Below are positions 39,557 to 51,000 of a stretch of DNA of 64,000 nucleotides, in pieces; position 1 is the first letter of the stretch, and every line of letters starts with the position of its first letter. The DNA comes from Arion vulgaris. Lineage: Eukaryota > Mollusca > Gastropoda > Stylommatophora > Arionidae. Location: assembly GCA_020796225.1 (NCBI GenBank), contig CM036765.1, forward strand, positions 5,428,805 through 5,492,804, in the 5' to 3' direction. The position numbers and the translations under genes were made by a program. The notes under the pieces were generated by a model. That model had not been told where the DNA came from, ran no database searches, and saw only the letters and a list, made by a program, of their open reading frames with translations.

Positions 39557-39784
39557 TTCTAAACCTTCTCTTCGCACCATATGTTCAAAGAACCTTGATT
39601 GACGGATTCTTATTCTTTCGTTAAGGTTTCGTTGTGTTCAGGCCTGATTAAAAACCTGCTCATTTGTTGTCCTACTGTATATATTCATACCAGTTTTATT
39701 TCCTGAACTTTTCATCTTTCTTACAACTTGTCTACGACATATCTTACATGTATTCTGGGACATCAATTATCTCTAGCCAATGTC

Positions 39785-40030
39785 ATCTTACAAGGTCGTT
39801 TTACAAGGTTGGCTTACAAGATCGTCTTACAAGGTCGTCTTACAAGGTCGTCTTTCAAGTCGTCTTACAAGGATGTCTTAAAAGGTGTCTTACAAGGATG
39901 TCTTACAAGGATGTCTTACAAGGATGTCTTACAAGCTTAAGGATGTCTTACAAGGATGTCTCAGAGCTTACAAGGATGTCTTACATACGTCTTACAATGA
40001 CGTCTTACAAGGATGTCTTACAAGGATGCT
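39785..40030. repeat. Tandem array, 13-bp unit
   Basis: gtcttacaaggat / gtcttacaaggtc, about 17 copies with interruptions; abuts the LINE-T3 piece at 40035. Confidence 0.92.
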
Positions 40031-40034
40031 AAAG

Positions 40035-40300
40035 AAAACTGGCTAATGCTACAAATAAAACAGAGAAAATTTAGACATTTTAGACATATAAAAAGGACTC
40101 GAAGAACAGGAGAAGAACATCATGGAAGGAAGTATTCCGGCAAAGGAGGAGAAGAGGAAGACCAAGGAAAAAATGGATTCAGGATGTAACTGATGGTTTA
40201 AGCATGACGGCTGCAGAGGCGGGACATCTGGCACATAATAGAAATTGCGAAGGACTAGTGGCAAAGTTCTGTTCAGGACAAGCTATTTGATGTTGGACAA
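40035..40300 (+). pseudogene. LINE-T3 3' end
   Basis: gcaaaggaggagaagaggaa, gattcaggatgtaactgatg and gctgcagaggcgggacatct, ending tcaggacaagctatttgatg. Confidence 0.75.
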
Positions 40301-40724
40301 CTAGAGCGATGTTGCTCCAATACAATGGATACAAACAAAGCAAAAGGCCGGCCACGCAAAGATGGACCTCAGAGATAACAGAGGCGACGAACAATACTAT
40401 TAATGAAGCGCACACAAGCGCTTGTTCTAGAAATCTCTTCTTATCCTGACGCTGTGAATCAAAACAGGATTGGAGAAAAGACAGAAAGAATATATTTCTA
40501 CCAGGTTGATTTACTTAACTTGTTATCTTCCTTACAACTTGGAAAACAAAGTCTGCAATAGATCATGTGTCTTGAACCATGAACTGCCCCTAACGAAGAA
40601 CTTCTTACACAGTATCAGCTAGAGAATATGAACACCATCATCCACAAGGGGCATTGGCCATATATCGGACACGTGATAGGCATGGAGAAGTCCTTTTTTG
40701 TGAATCTATACTTGTGTTAGTTAA

Positions 40725-40890
40725 CTAATTTGGCTGAAATCGGATGCACATGTCCTAAACTTGTAGAAATCTATACGTTTATGGGCCTACAAACCAATGT
40801 GCAACGTATACACGTTCTTGGCAAAGATCAAACATATCACAAAGAGTGATTAAAATTGGTCGTAAAGAACGAACGCAAAGAAGAAGAAGT
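40725..40890 (+). mobile_element. SINE-A' copy, 5'-truncated
   Basis: ggctgaaatcggatgcacat to cgaacgcaaagaagaagaag; same as 12615-12785. Confidence 0.78.
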
Positions 40891-40914
40891 TAACTAATGT
40901 CTTGACTGCTTTTT

Positions 40915-41425
40915 GTGTTCATTCATCCTCATCATCAAGTAGCTTGTTCCTTCCGGAACTTGTTTTCCCATAACATCAGTCCTGAAAAGCTCTCTGTTCT
41001 GTGCAAATTGGCCGGCGTCACCAGCAGTAATTCTGAGATCATCAATGACATCTTTCCCCCATCGCCTTCTAGGTCTTCATCTCATTCTTCTTCCAGGCAC
41101 CATTCCCTCCAAAATTATTTTTTAGACACTCATGTCGTTTGATGTGTCCGAAATATTTAATTGTCCTTGTTTTTAATGCTCTTTAATAGCCAACTCCCTT
41201 TAATATCAATCTGTTGCAGAGCAGAAGCTTTTGTTCTTTTCTCTGTCCACAATATTCTAAGTACTCTTCTGTAGCATTTGCATTCAATGGTGCTAATGAT
41301 CTTCTCCGTCGCTTTGTCAATGGTCCATGTCTCACAATCATATGTTGCCAAGGGAAAAACGCAGGCTCTTAAACACGTGATTTTTGTTCTTATGCCAGTT
41401 ACATTACAATTTCTTGTGTACATTA
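40915..41425 (-). pseudogene. LINE-T2 fragment
   Basis: The minus strand encodes KITCLRACVFPLATYDCETW, then IECKCYRRVLRILWTEKRTK and ALQQIDIKGSWLLKSIKN. Frame broken downstream. Confidence 0.85.
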
Positions 41426-42530
41426 CAATTTGTATAATTTGTGTAAATTTTATGTTTAAATATATTTTATATTTTTCTACAAAGTGTTTTAAACATTGCT
41501 TTAGATAAAATGTGGATAATTATTGTGTCTATCAGTAGTATTACCTTTCATCATTATGATATGTTTACTTCATACATACTTCCTCAAATGTAGTAGGTGT
41601 ACCTCTCTGACAATCTCTAACATGTGACGCTCCTGTAGTTTAAGGTACAACAAATGTACAACTTCTTCTTCTTCTTCACATTTTAACTCCCAACGGAGCA
41701 CAGGTCCATTGCATCGGGTTTCTCCATATGACTCTGTAACAGTCTGCATAAATGGTACACCACCTGCCGAGACTCCAAAGCACGAACTCCTTAGTTCCAA
41801 CAATACTCCTAGGGATCACTGCAAAATACACAAGTGACTCCGTTCGTTTGAACTCGCAACCTTCAGTACGACAGGCACAAATTGTAACCACTTTGCTATT
41901 AAGATCCTCAAATGGTTATCTATAGAACACACAAGTAAACCCCCTTCCAATGGTGTAGAATGGGAAACTTTGATTGCGAGGTGCAAGATTAATGGGCACA
42001 CACTTGGTTAGGGCACACACTTGCTTAGAAGAATGGTTTTCCCTAAGTCAGAAGCTTATATTTTATTTCGCACACAAATTAGGGAGGCAAATCTGAATAA
42101 AAAGCACCTGCTGCCTTGCAGGTCGGCTGGGACAAGCCAAACGCTGACGGAGAGCTAACCCAGTAAACGCTGGCTAAAACCGGACACATCGTCGAAGGAT
42201 AAGCACCAGAGCTCCAAATGGTGCTGAAGATGTGACGAAACACACCAATGTTAAGGCTGCATGAATCATATTTCCACATGAATTAGATTTATTGGGAAAT
42301 CTGGTACATCGGTCTGGGCGGTGATCGCGAGAGAGAGAATAAAAAGCGTGCGGAAATCTGAAGTGCTGGCACAAGGGTCTGTATGCGCCTATTTGCTACA
42401 ACGAACTCTTGCTCTAAGTATCAAACCACATACAGACCATAACGAGTGGTTCAAGAAGTTGTTGATCTATAGCAAAGAAGTGAGTTCTAGAGGTTATTTT
42501 TGAAACATTTTTTTGCCAACCTCTTGAGCA
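41426..42530. other. Intergenic, little recognised
   Basis: 41655-41720 resembles the reverse LINE-T4 end (ctcccaacggagcacaggtc). 42080-42320 may be a retroelement piece. No host exon seen. Confidence 0.4.
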
Positions 42531-42965
42531 TATCGCTTTCCTGAGCTTACTATAGAGGATTCTTTTGGGCAGTCGGTGGTCTGGCACGCGGTCTAAATGA
42601 CCAGCTGCAGCAAATAACATTATACAATACATCTCATTTGAATGAAATACAACCAACCACCAATAACAGCATACAATAAAAGAAATCGGTACTAGAGCTA
42701 AGGAAGACCAAGAAAAAGATGGATAGACAATATCAAGACCACACTACATAAACACAGATACAACATAACAAGGGCGACTCATCTGGCCCTAGAACGCAAA
42801 TTAAAGCTCCCATCCCTACACTTAACGGCAAAAGTGGACAGCCAACTACATCATCCACCTGGGAATAGACAATAGACAATACATCTCAACATAATCCATG
42901 CGAGAGTGTATGACAATGAGCGTACTGACATTCTTGCAAGTGATGCCCAGACACAAGCTTGCTGA
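42531..42965. pseudogene. Two LINE fragments: T7-like (-) then T5 (+)
   Basis: The minus strand at 42531-42610 reads AGHLDRVPDHRLPKRILYSK. The plus strand at 42640-42965 contains the T5 segment with the unamplified aataacagcatac and gcgactcatctggccctaga. Confidence 0.7.
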
Positions 42966-43259
42966 AGTATGCACTAAATACAAGGTGATGTCAACAATGT
43001 AGTACACGTTTATTTATGTGATATAAGCGAATCTCAGAGACTGGAATGATTGCGAGAATTAGGAATTTAGTTTGGACATATCAGACAGTGTCATCGTCGT
43101 GGTTGAGAGAAAATATATACTACTCAACTTCTCATGGGTACTGTGAGAAGGTTGACTTTGGGAGGGATGTTGCAGGAGTGGATGGAGCATGCATGTGAAT
43201 GCCTAGTGTGCCTGATGTCGATCGCATAACATAACAAAGAACATGCTGATAACACTATA

Positions 43260-43545
43260 CAATATTTCTCAACATAGTAAATTATCATCGTCAAGTAGAA
43301 AGTTCCTTCCGGAACTTGACTCCCATGACAGCATCCATGAAAAACTAAATATTATGTGCAAGCTGACTGGCGCCAGCAATAGTAATTCTCTGATCTCACT
43401 GACATCAAGCAACCACCATCGTTTAGGTCTTCCTCTCGCTCTTCTTCCTGGCACCACTCCTTCCAAAATCATCTTCTCTAGGCGCTCATGTCGTTTGATG
43501 TGTCCGAGCTATATAATTTTCCTTGTTTTTATGTTCTTTAGTAGT
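43260..43545 (-). pseudogene. LINE-T2 fragment
   Basis: The minus strand has LEKMILEGVVPGRRARGRPK then RWWLLDVSEIRELLLLAPV, the C-terminal RGRPxRRW region. Confidence 0.75.
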
Positions 43546-43674
43546 ACATATACGGCGTGATGCTGACCACATCACCCATCGTGTGCCGACGGTCAATGAA
43601 AAATACAGGCCTAACACTGTATTGACCTATAACCACGAGGTATGAAAGGGTTCCTCTCCTTTACCTTATAGGTA

Positions 43675-44125
43675 ATATTATTTATTGATTGAATGATAGG
43701 ACCATCATCATTGCACTTCGGTGAGTAACCATGGGTGATTCAATCTCTTTTTTATACAGGAAAATCTCAGCTGCAGTCCACGATCTCCGTAGCACCGGCG
43801 AGGGTACACGATGTAATTTTGAAAATGGTGAAGATATTTTGTATGAATTCAGTAATGATTTTATTGTTAATCTTTTCTAATGAATTTGCCGGCAGCTCTT
43901 CCAGCCTGCTCTTCTCGATTTCAAACTGCTAATGCTTCTTTAACGTGTTCAATTGAACAATGGACCTACGTTATATTGTCCTTCCGATAGGACTAGGAAC
44001 TCGATCTCACGTCCACCGAGATCAGGGAAACTCTGTAAATATCCACATGGCTCTACTAGGGACCGAACCGGATACCTTTGGCACCAGAGACAAGCATCTA
44101 ACCTCTATAATATCAGACCTTTGAA
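43675..44125 (-). mobile_element. SINE-B, near full length, reverse
   Basis: attgattgaatgataggacc, catcattgcacttcggtgag and cgataggactaggaactcga; the head ends near aagcatctaacctctataat. Confidence 0.82.
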
Positions 44126-44489
44126 CAAAAAAACAAACCAGTTACTACACAAGTATTCAGTGATGATATATTTGTTTCTACCTTGAATCTAGCGACCAAA
44201 CCTTCCTTACAATGAAGACATTCAGTCACAACAATGTATGTAATATACTAACAATAAAAATACACAGTATACCAATATTTAAAAGAAAAAATATCATTTG
44301 ATCAAAACAAAATTATATACAAATAACAAATATTTACGGAAACTAGAGTCATTATAACATTAGTCACTTGGAAGAAACTTTTTGTACAAAACAACTGTTT
44401 TACTGCAGTTATCCAATGGAGGCTATCTGTGGCATAGAAGTTAGGTGCTCGTCTCTCATTTCAAAAGTACTTGGCTGCTCCATTAACCT
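44126..44489. other. AT-rich intergenic with a SINE-B head fragment
   Basis: 44420-44480 (tggcatagaagttaggtgct) resembles the forward SINE-B head; the rest is unrecognised. Confidence 0.45.
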
Positions 44490-44950
44490 CATAAGTTGAC
44501 AATACTTTCCACAACTTTTTCTCTACGCGGTCGAATGCTTTTTCTGGCTAAAATGCAGCATGCAGGTGTATATCGGATTCGAGTTCTTTTCACTAGCTGC
44601 CTGCGGGCGAATATCGCGTCTGTACAGCTTCTATTCTTTCGGAATCACATTTGTGATTCGTTAAGCTGTGGCTCGATGATATGGCGGAACCTTTTTTCCA
44701 GTACTTTACATAATATTTTCCCGATGTGACTCAGTAACGCTATTCCTCTATATTTTGTACATTTCCTCTTGCTACCTTTCTTTATCAAAATGGGAACTAT
44801 TATTGATTTCTCCAATCTTCTAGTGTTCTTGTGTGATCCAGACTTGGTTGAAAGTCGTGTAGCCAGCTTATTCCAACCTCTTTAGTTGCATTGAGTAGGT
44901 CAGCAGGGATATTGTGTGTGCCTTGTGTTTTGTTAGATGGGGCCATTTTT
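44490..44950 (-). pseudogene. Decayed reverse-transcriptase palm segment
   Basis: Across frames the minus strand retains pieces of the order PADLLNATKE, KKGSK-type basic stretch, YRGIALLSHIGKILC-like block and KAFDRVEKKLWKVL, typical of non-LTR reverse transcriptases. Several frame breaks. Confidence 0.6.
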
Positions 44951-45109
44951 TAGCAATCAATTGATAACAATTAAAAAACAACACAATTTCAATGCAATAT
45001 AAATGGTAATGTTTAAATTGAAAGATCGGCAATAATAAAACTTAGAACAAAACATCCCGCTCACCAAACAAATATTACATATTGCAGATCAATAAAAAAT
45101 GGAAAATTG

Positions 45110-45810
45110 CATCCGTTACATAGGACCTGCAAACTCATAGGGGCAACTGATAAATTCTTCTATCGAAATGAGTTCGACATTTCTTACGTCCCTCAGCAAA
45201 GTTCGTTTCAAGGTTTCCCTAGGAGAGTGGCTTTATGCATTATATCAAATATAAAAAAAGTCAGTTTTATGTTTGTGCCAGGACATGCAGATGTAGGGGG
45301 AAAAAACGCGCCAATAGGCTTGCAGGTATGGCTGCTGTAAAAAAGACCAACGAGAATGAACCAGGCTGAAATTCTAAATTCCCTAAGGTAGAGAGAGGTG
45401 TAAATGAATCTAGTAATAATGGTGAATCTACAACACTAACAAGACTACAAGAATTCCAAGTCAAATGTGTTGTAGACAAGAACAACATGCTGGTAGCTAA
45501 GGAAGAATAGTAAACCAACAAAGAACCGATGTTGTTAGTCACCACATGCTGAGAGACATACAGAGGAAGAGATGCGAGCACTTATGGACTAATTGGTTCT
45601 ATGTACAGTGATGATGATCCGACAACTAAACTAAACTGAGAGAGATACTAAGGAGGAATTCGCAACACGTATGGACTATTTGATTCGATGTGCAATGATG
45701 ATGATCTGACGACTAAACTAAACTGAGAGACATACTGAGGAAGAGATGTGAGCACTTATGAACTAACTGTTTCGATGTACAGTGATGATGATCAAACAGC
45801 TAAACTAAAT
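45110..45810 (+). pseudogene. LINE-R2 remnant with triplicated tail
   Basis: Encodes KKVSFMFVPGHADVGGK (RNase H PGHAxVxGN). The 3' end (gagagacatactgaggaaga to gatgatgatc-actaaactaaa) occurs three times at about 45545-45640, 45638-45725 and 45724-45810. Confidence 0.75.
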
Positions 45811-46014
45811 TAAATTATTTAAAATATCAGACAAATTGTGTTTCGATTAGCTACTACTAAGTTTTTGACAATAGAAAATCATAATTTATGTACCACTTCT
45901 TCTGAGTTGTACTGTAGAACGGTTCTAGATTTGATTAGTTATAAGCAAGGCAGTCAGAGCTGACTCATGTCAACACATCTTGCTTTAGTTATTGGTTACT
46001 GAACCCGATCGTGT

Positions 46015-46265
46015 GTTGCCGGGGCTCTCAAGGGCAGCAGAATAGTAACACTGCGACCTACAAGGCATATTGTAAGAGGCGACTAAGGTAGGGGCCTAGG
46101 CAAGCAACCCTAGTAAATAAAAAGTGTAACAGAAATTGGACATGCTGGCCTACTTGTAGGGGCATAACTCGCACACTGTATAATCGCTCTTAGGTTCAGA
46201 TCACATACAAATCACACAGAATGGTTAACAAGTGGTCGATATGGAGCGTTCAAAGAAGAAGAAGT
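46015..46265 (+). mobile_element. SINE-A, near full length
   Basis: gtgtgttgccggggctctca, atagtaacactgcgacctac, ctggcctacttgtaggggca and ggttaacaagtggtcgatat, ending in gaagaagaag. Confidence 0.82.
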
Positions 46266-47390
46266 TATCTATTACTGAACGGAAGTCACAGCACGCAAGG
46301 CGGACCCACTGGTGCTCAGTATTCCCCAGCAGATCACAATGGGCATGCATGCTGATGGTTCCTGTGGCTCGCTGGTTAAACACACTTCTTTCTCTGCCCC
46401 TCAAGCAACCAGCTCTACTTGTAGAATGTGTAATTTTAACTCTTAACCATTGGCAGGTTTTTAAGGTTTTTTTCGATATTTGTGATGCCCTGCTCTATAT
46501 TTAGCAACCATACAAATTCTTGCATTGAAAATAGGCATGTTATATATGGTTGGAAAGCTAATTGGATGGACTATCAGGATATGTGGTTTTAACATAAGTG
46601 TGATGTAATTTATGATATCCGTGACTTGCTTATGAAAAGTCTAAAAATAGATTATTCTACAAATGACAATTTATTTTACAGTCACAAAGAAGGAAAAAAA
46701 TAAGTATGACGGATATAATGAAATCTTTTATTACAGTCCCTTAAAGTCTTCATATTTGCAAAACATATATGAATTTAAACATGTTTGGAACATATGAAAG
46801 GCAGTAATCATGAAATTTATAATATTCAATATTTTCATATTTTAAAGAAAAAATAGTCAATAAATATGGTCTTCAAGAGAAAATGATGCCGAATTGGTCT
46901 AGTAATCAGCCTATAAAGAACTAACACTTATAGTATCATACATAAACATTAAATAGGTATATAATTTCTAAACCTTGCAAGTAAAAGATATTATTGAAAA
47001 AAAATATGATTACGCAATGATATTTGATAGACAAAATAATCAGGAAAAAAGTTATCGAGCATCTTGCAAACAGAGTCAAAGTGACACAGGCACAGAATGT
47101 TTATCTGACCCAAGCATAGATATTTCAAGAATCACTGGTGTCTTTATCAGGACAGTAATCTGAGTTATTAGAATTCATTTTTATCCCGTATTTTGGGCTT
47201 TATGGCTGAAGCAATTTGGACGTTTCTACAAAATGGCAAGTGGGAAATGAGGTGTGCTTCAGTCAACGAGATTAGTCATCTAAAAATATACAATTAATTT
47301 TAAAAATTTTTATTAGATTATCATATGTTCTGCATTAGTTAACATAAATTGTACCAACTTAAATGCAAAATGGATACAAAATTATGGCCA
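46266..47390. other. AT-rich intergenic, nothing recognised
   Basis: No exon, array or repeat family seen; low-complexity A/T from 46500 on. Could include the chitobiase 3' flank. Confidence 0.45.
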
Positions 47391-47394
47391 CTTA

Positions 47395-47640
47395 AATAGG
47401 CATGTTGCATCGATCATAAATGATCGATATCCCATTATCCCAATGGTTAAGGGTTTTAAACTCCATAAATCGCTCTATATTTTCAACATCAATTTTAGTG
47501 TCTTCATCCAACAGTCTGTGGCCAAGAGATGGAAGAAACTGCTCATTATCCAACCTAAACTCACCAACAATCAAACCTTTCGATGCAAGCATGTCCGCTC
47601 TCTCGTCACCGTGAATACCCGCATCCACACATCTTTCATA
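47395..47640 (-). pseudogene. LINE-R3 fragment
   Basis: The minus strand encodes DAGIHGDERADMLASKGLIV, then GEFRLDNEQFLPSLGHRLLD and TKIDVENIERFMEFKT. HGDERADxLAS is the RNase H end. Confidence 0.8.
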
Positions 47641-47739
47641 AACAATAAGTACAACATAATAATAAATAGGAAAAATAACCCAATAATTTGATTGCAATTA
47701 TCCCTATAAGGGAAGTATAGTTCTGTTCCGTGTAAGAAA

Positions 47740-47868
47740 TGAAGTCCTTCACTTCTCTTATATCCTTTGCTTGATAAACACCTTTTGGTCGAGACGTTGC
47801 TGTATATTGTTATTGTTTTTTGTAAAAACTACAGTACTTTGTTTTTACGTGTTTCGCCATTGTAATTA
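47740..47868 (+). mobile_element. Copy of the 100-bp module with upstream hairpin
   Basis: gaagtccttcacttc hairpin, then tgcttgataaacaccttttg, gtcgagacgttgctg and gtttttacgtgtttcgccat. Lies in the 3' flank of the chitobiase gene. Confidence 0.65.
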
Positions 47869-47948
47869 TCCCCACTCTTTCATATTTTCATCATCACACA
47901 GCCAGCCAGATTGGAATCATTGAAACATCTACTGATATACACCGTTAA

Positions 47949-48012
47949 CTATTTATTTGCAGTTCTCTTTCCGAGGTGGACGATCCTACTGTAACGGTTA
48001 CCATCCGCTGAT
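47949..48012 (-). CDS. Chitobiase exon F, last exon and stop
   Basis: Acceptor TTTTTTTGCAG. With exon E it reads KSADGNRYSRIVHLGKR, then TANK and stop TAG (plus-strand bases 47949-47951). SADGxRYSR is the conserved end of the C-terminal domain, so the stop is probably native. An AATAAA on the minus strand lies about 640 bases downstream (47309-47314); whether it is used is unknown. Confidence 0.88.
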
Positions 48013-51000
48013 CTGCAAAAAAATAAAAATGGTGAAAAAAGTTTGTGAAAATGACATCACACGCATACAACTGATTGATTGACTGATTGATTGATTGATA
48101 GGACCATCATCATTGCACTTCGGTGAGTAACCATGTGTGCTTCAATCTGTTTCTTACACAGGAAGATCTCAGCTGCAGTGCACGACTACGTAGCATCGTT
48201 GAAGGTCCCTATGTAGTTTTTAAGTTGGTAAAGATATTTTTGCAGTAATTTAATTTTTAATTTTTCTTTTTTAACGAATATTTGCGCGTGCAGCGGCTTC
48301 CAGCCTGTTTTTTCGATTTTTAACTGCCAGGGGTTCTTTTACGTGCTCAAATTGAACACAGGACCTACGTTTTATTGTCCGTCTCCGATATGACTAGGAA
48401 CTCGATCTCACCTATCTGAGACCAGGGATCTCTTGAAAAATATCACATGGCTCCACGACAATCTGTACCTTTGCACGAGACAGCACCTAGCCTCTACGCT
48501 ACAAGACCTCTCCACACACACACATATAATCTTGCGTATCAACCATGTACATTATCACACATATAATCTTGCGTATCAACCATGTACATTATCACACATA
48601 TAATCTTGTGTATCAACCATGTACATTATCACACATATAATCTTGCGTATCAACCATGTACATTATCCCACATATAATCTTGCGTATCAACCATGTACAT
48701 TATCACACATATAATCTTGTGTATCAACCATGTAGCTTATCACACATATAATCTTGTGTATCAACCATGTACATTATCACACATATAATCTTGCGTATCA
48801 ACCATGTACATTATCACACATATAATCTTGCGTATCAACCATGTACATTATCCCACATATAATCTTGCGTATCAACCATGTACATTATCACACATATAAT
48901 CTTGTGTATCAACCATGTAGCTTATCACACATATAATCTTGTGTATCAACCATGTACATTATCACACATATAATCTTGCATATCAACCATGTACATTATC
49001 ACACATATAATCATGCGTATCAACCATGTAGCTTATCACACATATAATCTTGCATATCAACCATGTAGCTTATCACACATATAATCTTGCGTATCAACCA
49101 TGTACATTATCACACATATAATCTTGCATATCAACCATGTACATTATCACACATATAATCTTGCATATCAACCATGTAGCTTATCACACATATAATCTTG
49201 CGTATCAACCATGTAGCTTATCACATATATAAAATAATTGATAATTCATATTCTGTAAAATAAAAATGTGATAAATTCTAAAATAATAAGAAAACTTTTT
49301 CTTCGAACGCTTCATAAAGATCACTTTCTGAACCACTCTTTCTGTGATTTGTATGTGATCTGAGCCTAAGATCGATTGTACGGTTTGCCAGTTATGCGCC
49401 TACAAGTATGTAAATCCGATTTATACGACGCTTGTTATTTACTATGGTAGCTTTCCTAGGCCCATATATCAGTCGTCTCTTACGACATGCCTTGTGGGTC
49501 GCAGTGTTACTCTGTTTTGCTACCATTGAGAGTCCCGGCAACCCACGGGCGAATTTATACCCTATTTGACAATGAAACAAATGATGAGCCAACGGCACAT
49601 GGTCAAACGGGACAGGCATACAGGCGCAGGCTGCAGACTTTGTTAGCTCGTGTGTTAAGTAAGTCTTTTCATAACATATGAAGAGAGAAACATCTGGGTA
49701 CAACAAAGTAATTGGTTACTGGTTACTGAACTGACGTCATAGCATTCCGGGCAGACCTATAAGTGCTTAGGCTCCCCCATCAGATGTTGAAGGGCATGCA
49801 TATTGATAGTTCCTGTGGCTCGCTGGTTAAACACTTTTCTCTCTCTGCCCCTCAAACATCCATCCCTACGTTTACAACTTGTAATCTTCTGAAATCGCTG
49901 GATTAACTCAATGATAGATTTAGTGTGCTTATCCAACACTAGGTTGTCAAGAGACCGAAGAACATTCCACTTATCCATCCTAAACTCCTCAACAATCGAT
50001 GCTTTCGATGCCCGCCTGTACGCTCTCTCAAACACCGGCAAGACCAGGACAAGTAGATCACAGAAAGTAAGATTAACATTACACACACAAAACTTACTTT
50101 GTACGAAGCTGAATTTGATTTTTCCAACGAATTCTTGTACCTTCAGGAGGTACTGTAGTCCACACAGATCCTCCATCAATAGATATCTGAACTTCTAAGC
50201 CAGGAAATTCCACAGATGCTTTGATAGTATTCCCTCTCACACTTTGAAGAATAATTGAAAATGATTTTGTATACAAAAATGTCAATTTTTCAATTATTTA
50301 CATTATTCGCTTATTTGGACTTAACTCGATTACCTAAACCGCACGTGTGTTGCCGAGGCTTGCAAGAGGTGAGCATAATAGTAACACTGCCACCTACAAG
50401 GCATGTCGTAATAGGAGAATAAAGTAGGAGCCTAGGAAAGCTACACTATAAATAAAAACGTCGCAGAAATCGTAGGTACTGGCTTACACTTGTAGGCGCA
50501 TAACTGGCACAACGTACAATCACTCGGTCGGATCACAAACAAATCATAAAGAATGGCTTAACAAGTGATCGATATGGAGTGTGAAGTAGAAGAAGATTAC
50601 GTAAATCCATTGATCGTTGCACTTTGGCGAGTAGCCCTGTGTGCTTCATTTACTTCTTAGCACAGGAAGCTCTCAGCGACAGTGCACAAACTTTATAGGG
50701 TCTCATATATAATTATGAATATGGTGAAAATATGTACAAGATTATTTATTGCAATTGTCTTGATACATGTTGTCTGAACCGCTTTGAGCGTACTCATATC
50801 AAATATGTACAAGACTATTTATTGCAATTGTCTTGATAAATGTTGTCTGTACACCACTTTGCAGCGTACTCTTATCCTTTACATCTGCAATGAATCTTTA
50901 CATGCTCGCTTGGAACACAGAATCTAGGTTTTTATCGCCAGTCTCCGACAGGATTAGGAACTCGATCTCACTTACATTGGGAGCTGGGATCTCTAGAAAA

